Shown here piece by piece: positions 63,302-64,000 of a stretch of DNA of 64,000 nucleotides. Position numbers and translations under genes: made by a program. The notes beneath the pieces were generated by a model, which had not been told where the DNA came from, searched no databases, and saw only the letters and a program-made list of their open reading frames with translations. The stretch is from Burkholderia sp. L27(2015) (GTDB lineage Bacteria; Pseudomonadota; Gammaproteobacteria; Burkholderiales; Burkholderiaceae), in NCBI RefSeq assembly GCF_009765705.1, contig NZ_LMUX01000016.1:973156-1037155 (forward strand). Reading direction: 5' to 3'. Positions within the stretch are counted from its first letter, which is position 1, and each line of letters starts with the position of its first letter.

Positions 63302-64000
63302 GGTTTTCCTCCGCTGAGTTGACCTTTGAGCGCGGCAGCCGATAACACCACGGTCAGCCGAAAGCCTTTGCCGGGCGCGCTGATGATATCGAGATCACCG
63401 TCCAGCAAATGCGCCCGCTCGCGCACGCCGAGCAGCCCAAAGGAATTACTGGGGCTACTCGCATCGCTGGCTATGCCACAGCCGTCATCGCTTACCTGGA
63501 CGACAAAGCCACGGTCTTCGAGCCGCAGCTCCACATTGACCGTCGTCGCGTGCGCATGGCGAGCCACGTTGGTCAACGCCTCCTGCACGATCCTGAAAAT
63601 TGCGCTTGCTGCGTCCGGCGAGAAGTCGATGTGGTGAATGTCGACGCCATTCGTCACGGCAATGCCATAGCGCTCGGAAAAATCGGTGATCAGCCATTCG
63701 ATTGCGGATTCCAGCCCGAGATCGTCGAGCATTGCGGGACGCAAATCCGCCGCGATACGTCGCACCGACGAAACGGCCCGGTCGAGCAGCGTGTAGATCT
63801 GCTGCACCTGCTCGAGCAGCACTGCTTTGTCGGCGTCCGCGCGTAATTCGTATTCGAGGATGGTGACATTCAAGTTGAGCGCTGTCAGTTGTTGGCCAAA
63901 GTCGTCATGAATTTCGCGCGCAATGCGCTTTTTTTCTTCTTCGCGAGCGGCCTGAATGCCGCCCGACAAGCGCCGCAAGTCTTCGCGCGACGCGTGCAGC
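63298..64000 (-). CDS. Sensor histidine kinase (HisKA_3 type), partial
   Basis: The C-terminal part of a NarX-like kinase; the 5' end lies beyond the window. The dimerisation/H box is RIAREIHDDFGQQLTALNLN. The HATPase domain has FRIVQEALTNVARHAHA, VQVSDDGCGIA and FGLLGVRERAHLLDGDLDI. The frame remains open to the last base (ASREDLRRLSGG upstream of the first internal start). It is the partner of the response regulator at 62654. Confidence 0.92.
   Translation of the reverse strand, partial: LHASREDLRRLSGGIQAAREEEKKRIAREIHDDFGQQLTALNLNVTILEYELRADADKAVLLEQVQQIYTLLDRAVSSVRRIAADLRPAMLDDLGLESAIEWLITDFSERYGIAVTNGVDIHHIDFSPDAASAIFRIVQEALTNVARHAHATTVNVELRLEDRGFVVQVSDDGCGIASDASSPSNSFGLLGVRERAHLLDGDLDIISAPGKGFRLTVVLSAAALKGQLSGGKP

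Overview
The window looks like part of a betaproteobacterial chromosome, most likely Burkholderiaceae (Burkholderia/Paraburkholderia/Caballeronia relatives). The reasons are the high GC content, a type II secretion operon in which gspC is inverted between gspF and gspG, DUF4148, DUF2917 and DUF2501 proteins, a four-cysteine GspE, an imuA-imuB-dnaE2 mutasome, and many LysR and MocR regulators. The species cannot be fixed from the sequence alone.

Layout. 1-9.8 kb: T2SS genes gspE, F, (C inverted), G, H, I, J, K, L, M, N, closed by a perfect 26-bp palindromic terminator. 10-12.5 kb: a small lower-GC accessory island holding a 5'-truncated M24 peptidase, a two-gene unit of unknown function, a decayed second copy of that unit, and an initiator tRNA-fMet. 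12.6-18.6 kb: a PH-domain protein, then the SOS cassette imuA-imuB-dnaE2 (minus strand) behind a textbook LexA box. 18.7-25.8 kb: a Tat-exported alpha/beta hydrolase, a ModA-like binding protein, a DUF4148 protein, an orphan sensor kinase, a porin and a beta-propeller protein. The two outer units share one conserved promoter/operator element. 25.9-35.3 kb: a divergent tryptophan-2,3-dioxygenase-like protein, a LysR/tautomerase divergent pair, dinB, a TauE-type permease, a PNPOx-FNR-ferredoxin fusion, an alpha/beta hydrolase and gnd. 35.4-44.7 kb: Tat-exported phospholipase C, an SDR, two LysR regulators, RidA, EcsC, DUF2501, a lipoprotein and a TAXI protein. 44.8-50.5 kb: a gltS/nhaA sodium operon, two small secreted proteins and a DHA2 drug exporter. 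50.5-64 kb: an alpha/beta hydrolase divergent from an HD-GYP-like/LuxR protein, a haloperoxidase-like hydrolase, a flavin monooxygenase-like protein, DUF2459, a 52-residue lipoprotein, a MocR/DUF2917 pair, a methyltransferase, GNAT, a second phospholipase-like enzyme, a TctC binding protein, and a NarL-type two-component pair that runs off the end.

Themes. (1) Secretion: the Tat-dependent phospholipase C is a plausible client of the T2SS encoded here. (2) Mutagenesis: pol IV, ImuB and DnaE2 all lie within 16 kb. (3) The most unusual property is an abundance of short tandem arrays. Most have units divisible by three and lie inside genes (gspG, gspI, gspL, dnaE2, a LysR gene, EcsC, DUF2501). 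Others sit at stop codons (gspF, SDR) or between genes (23.1 kb, 40.8 kb, 43.3 kb). They lengthen pseudopilin leaders and place low-complexity inserts in conserved enzymes, which suggests ongoing slippage-driven expansion in this lineage.
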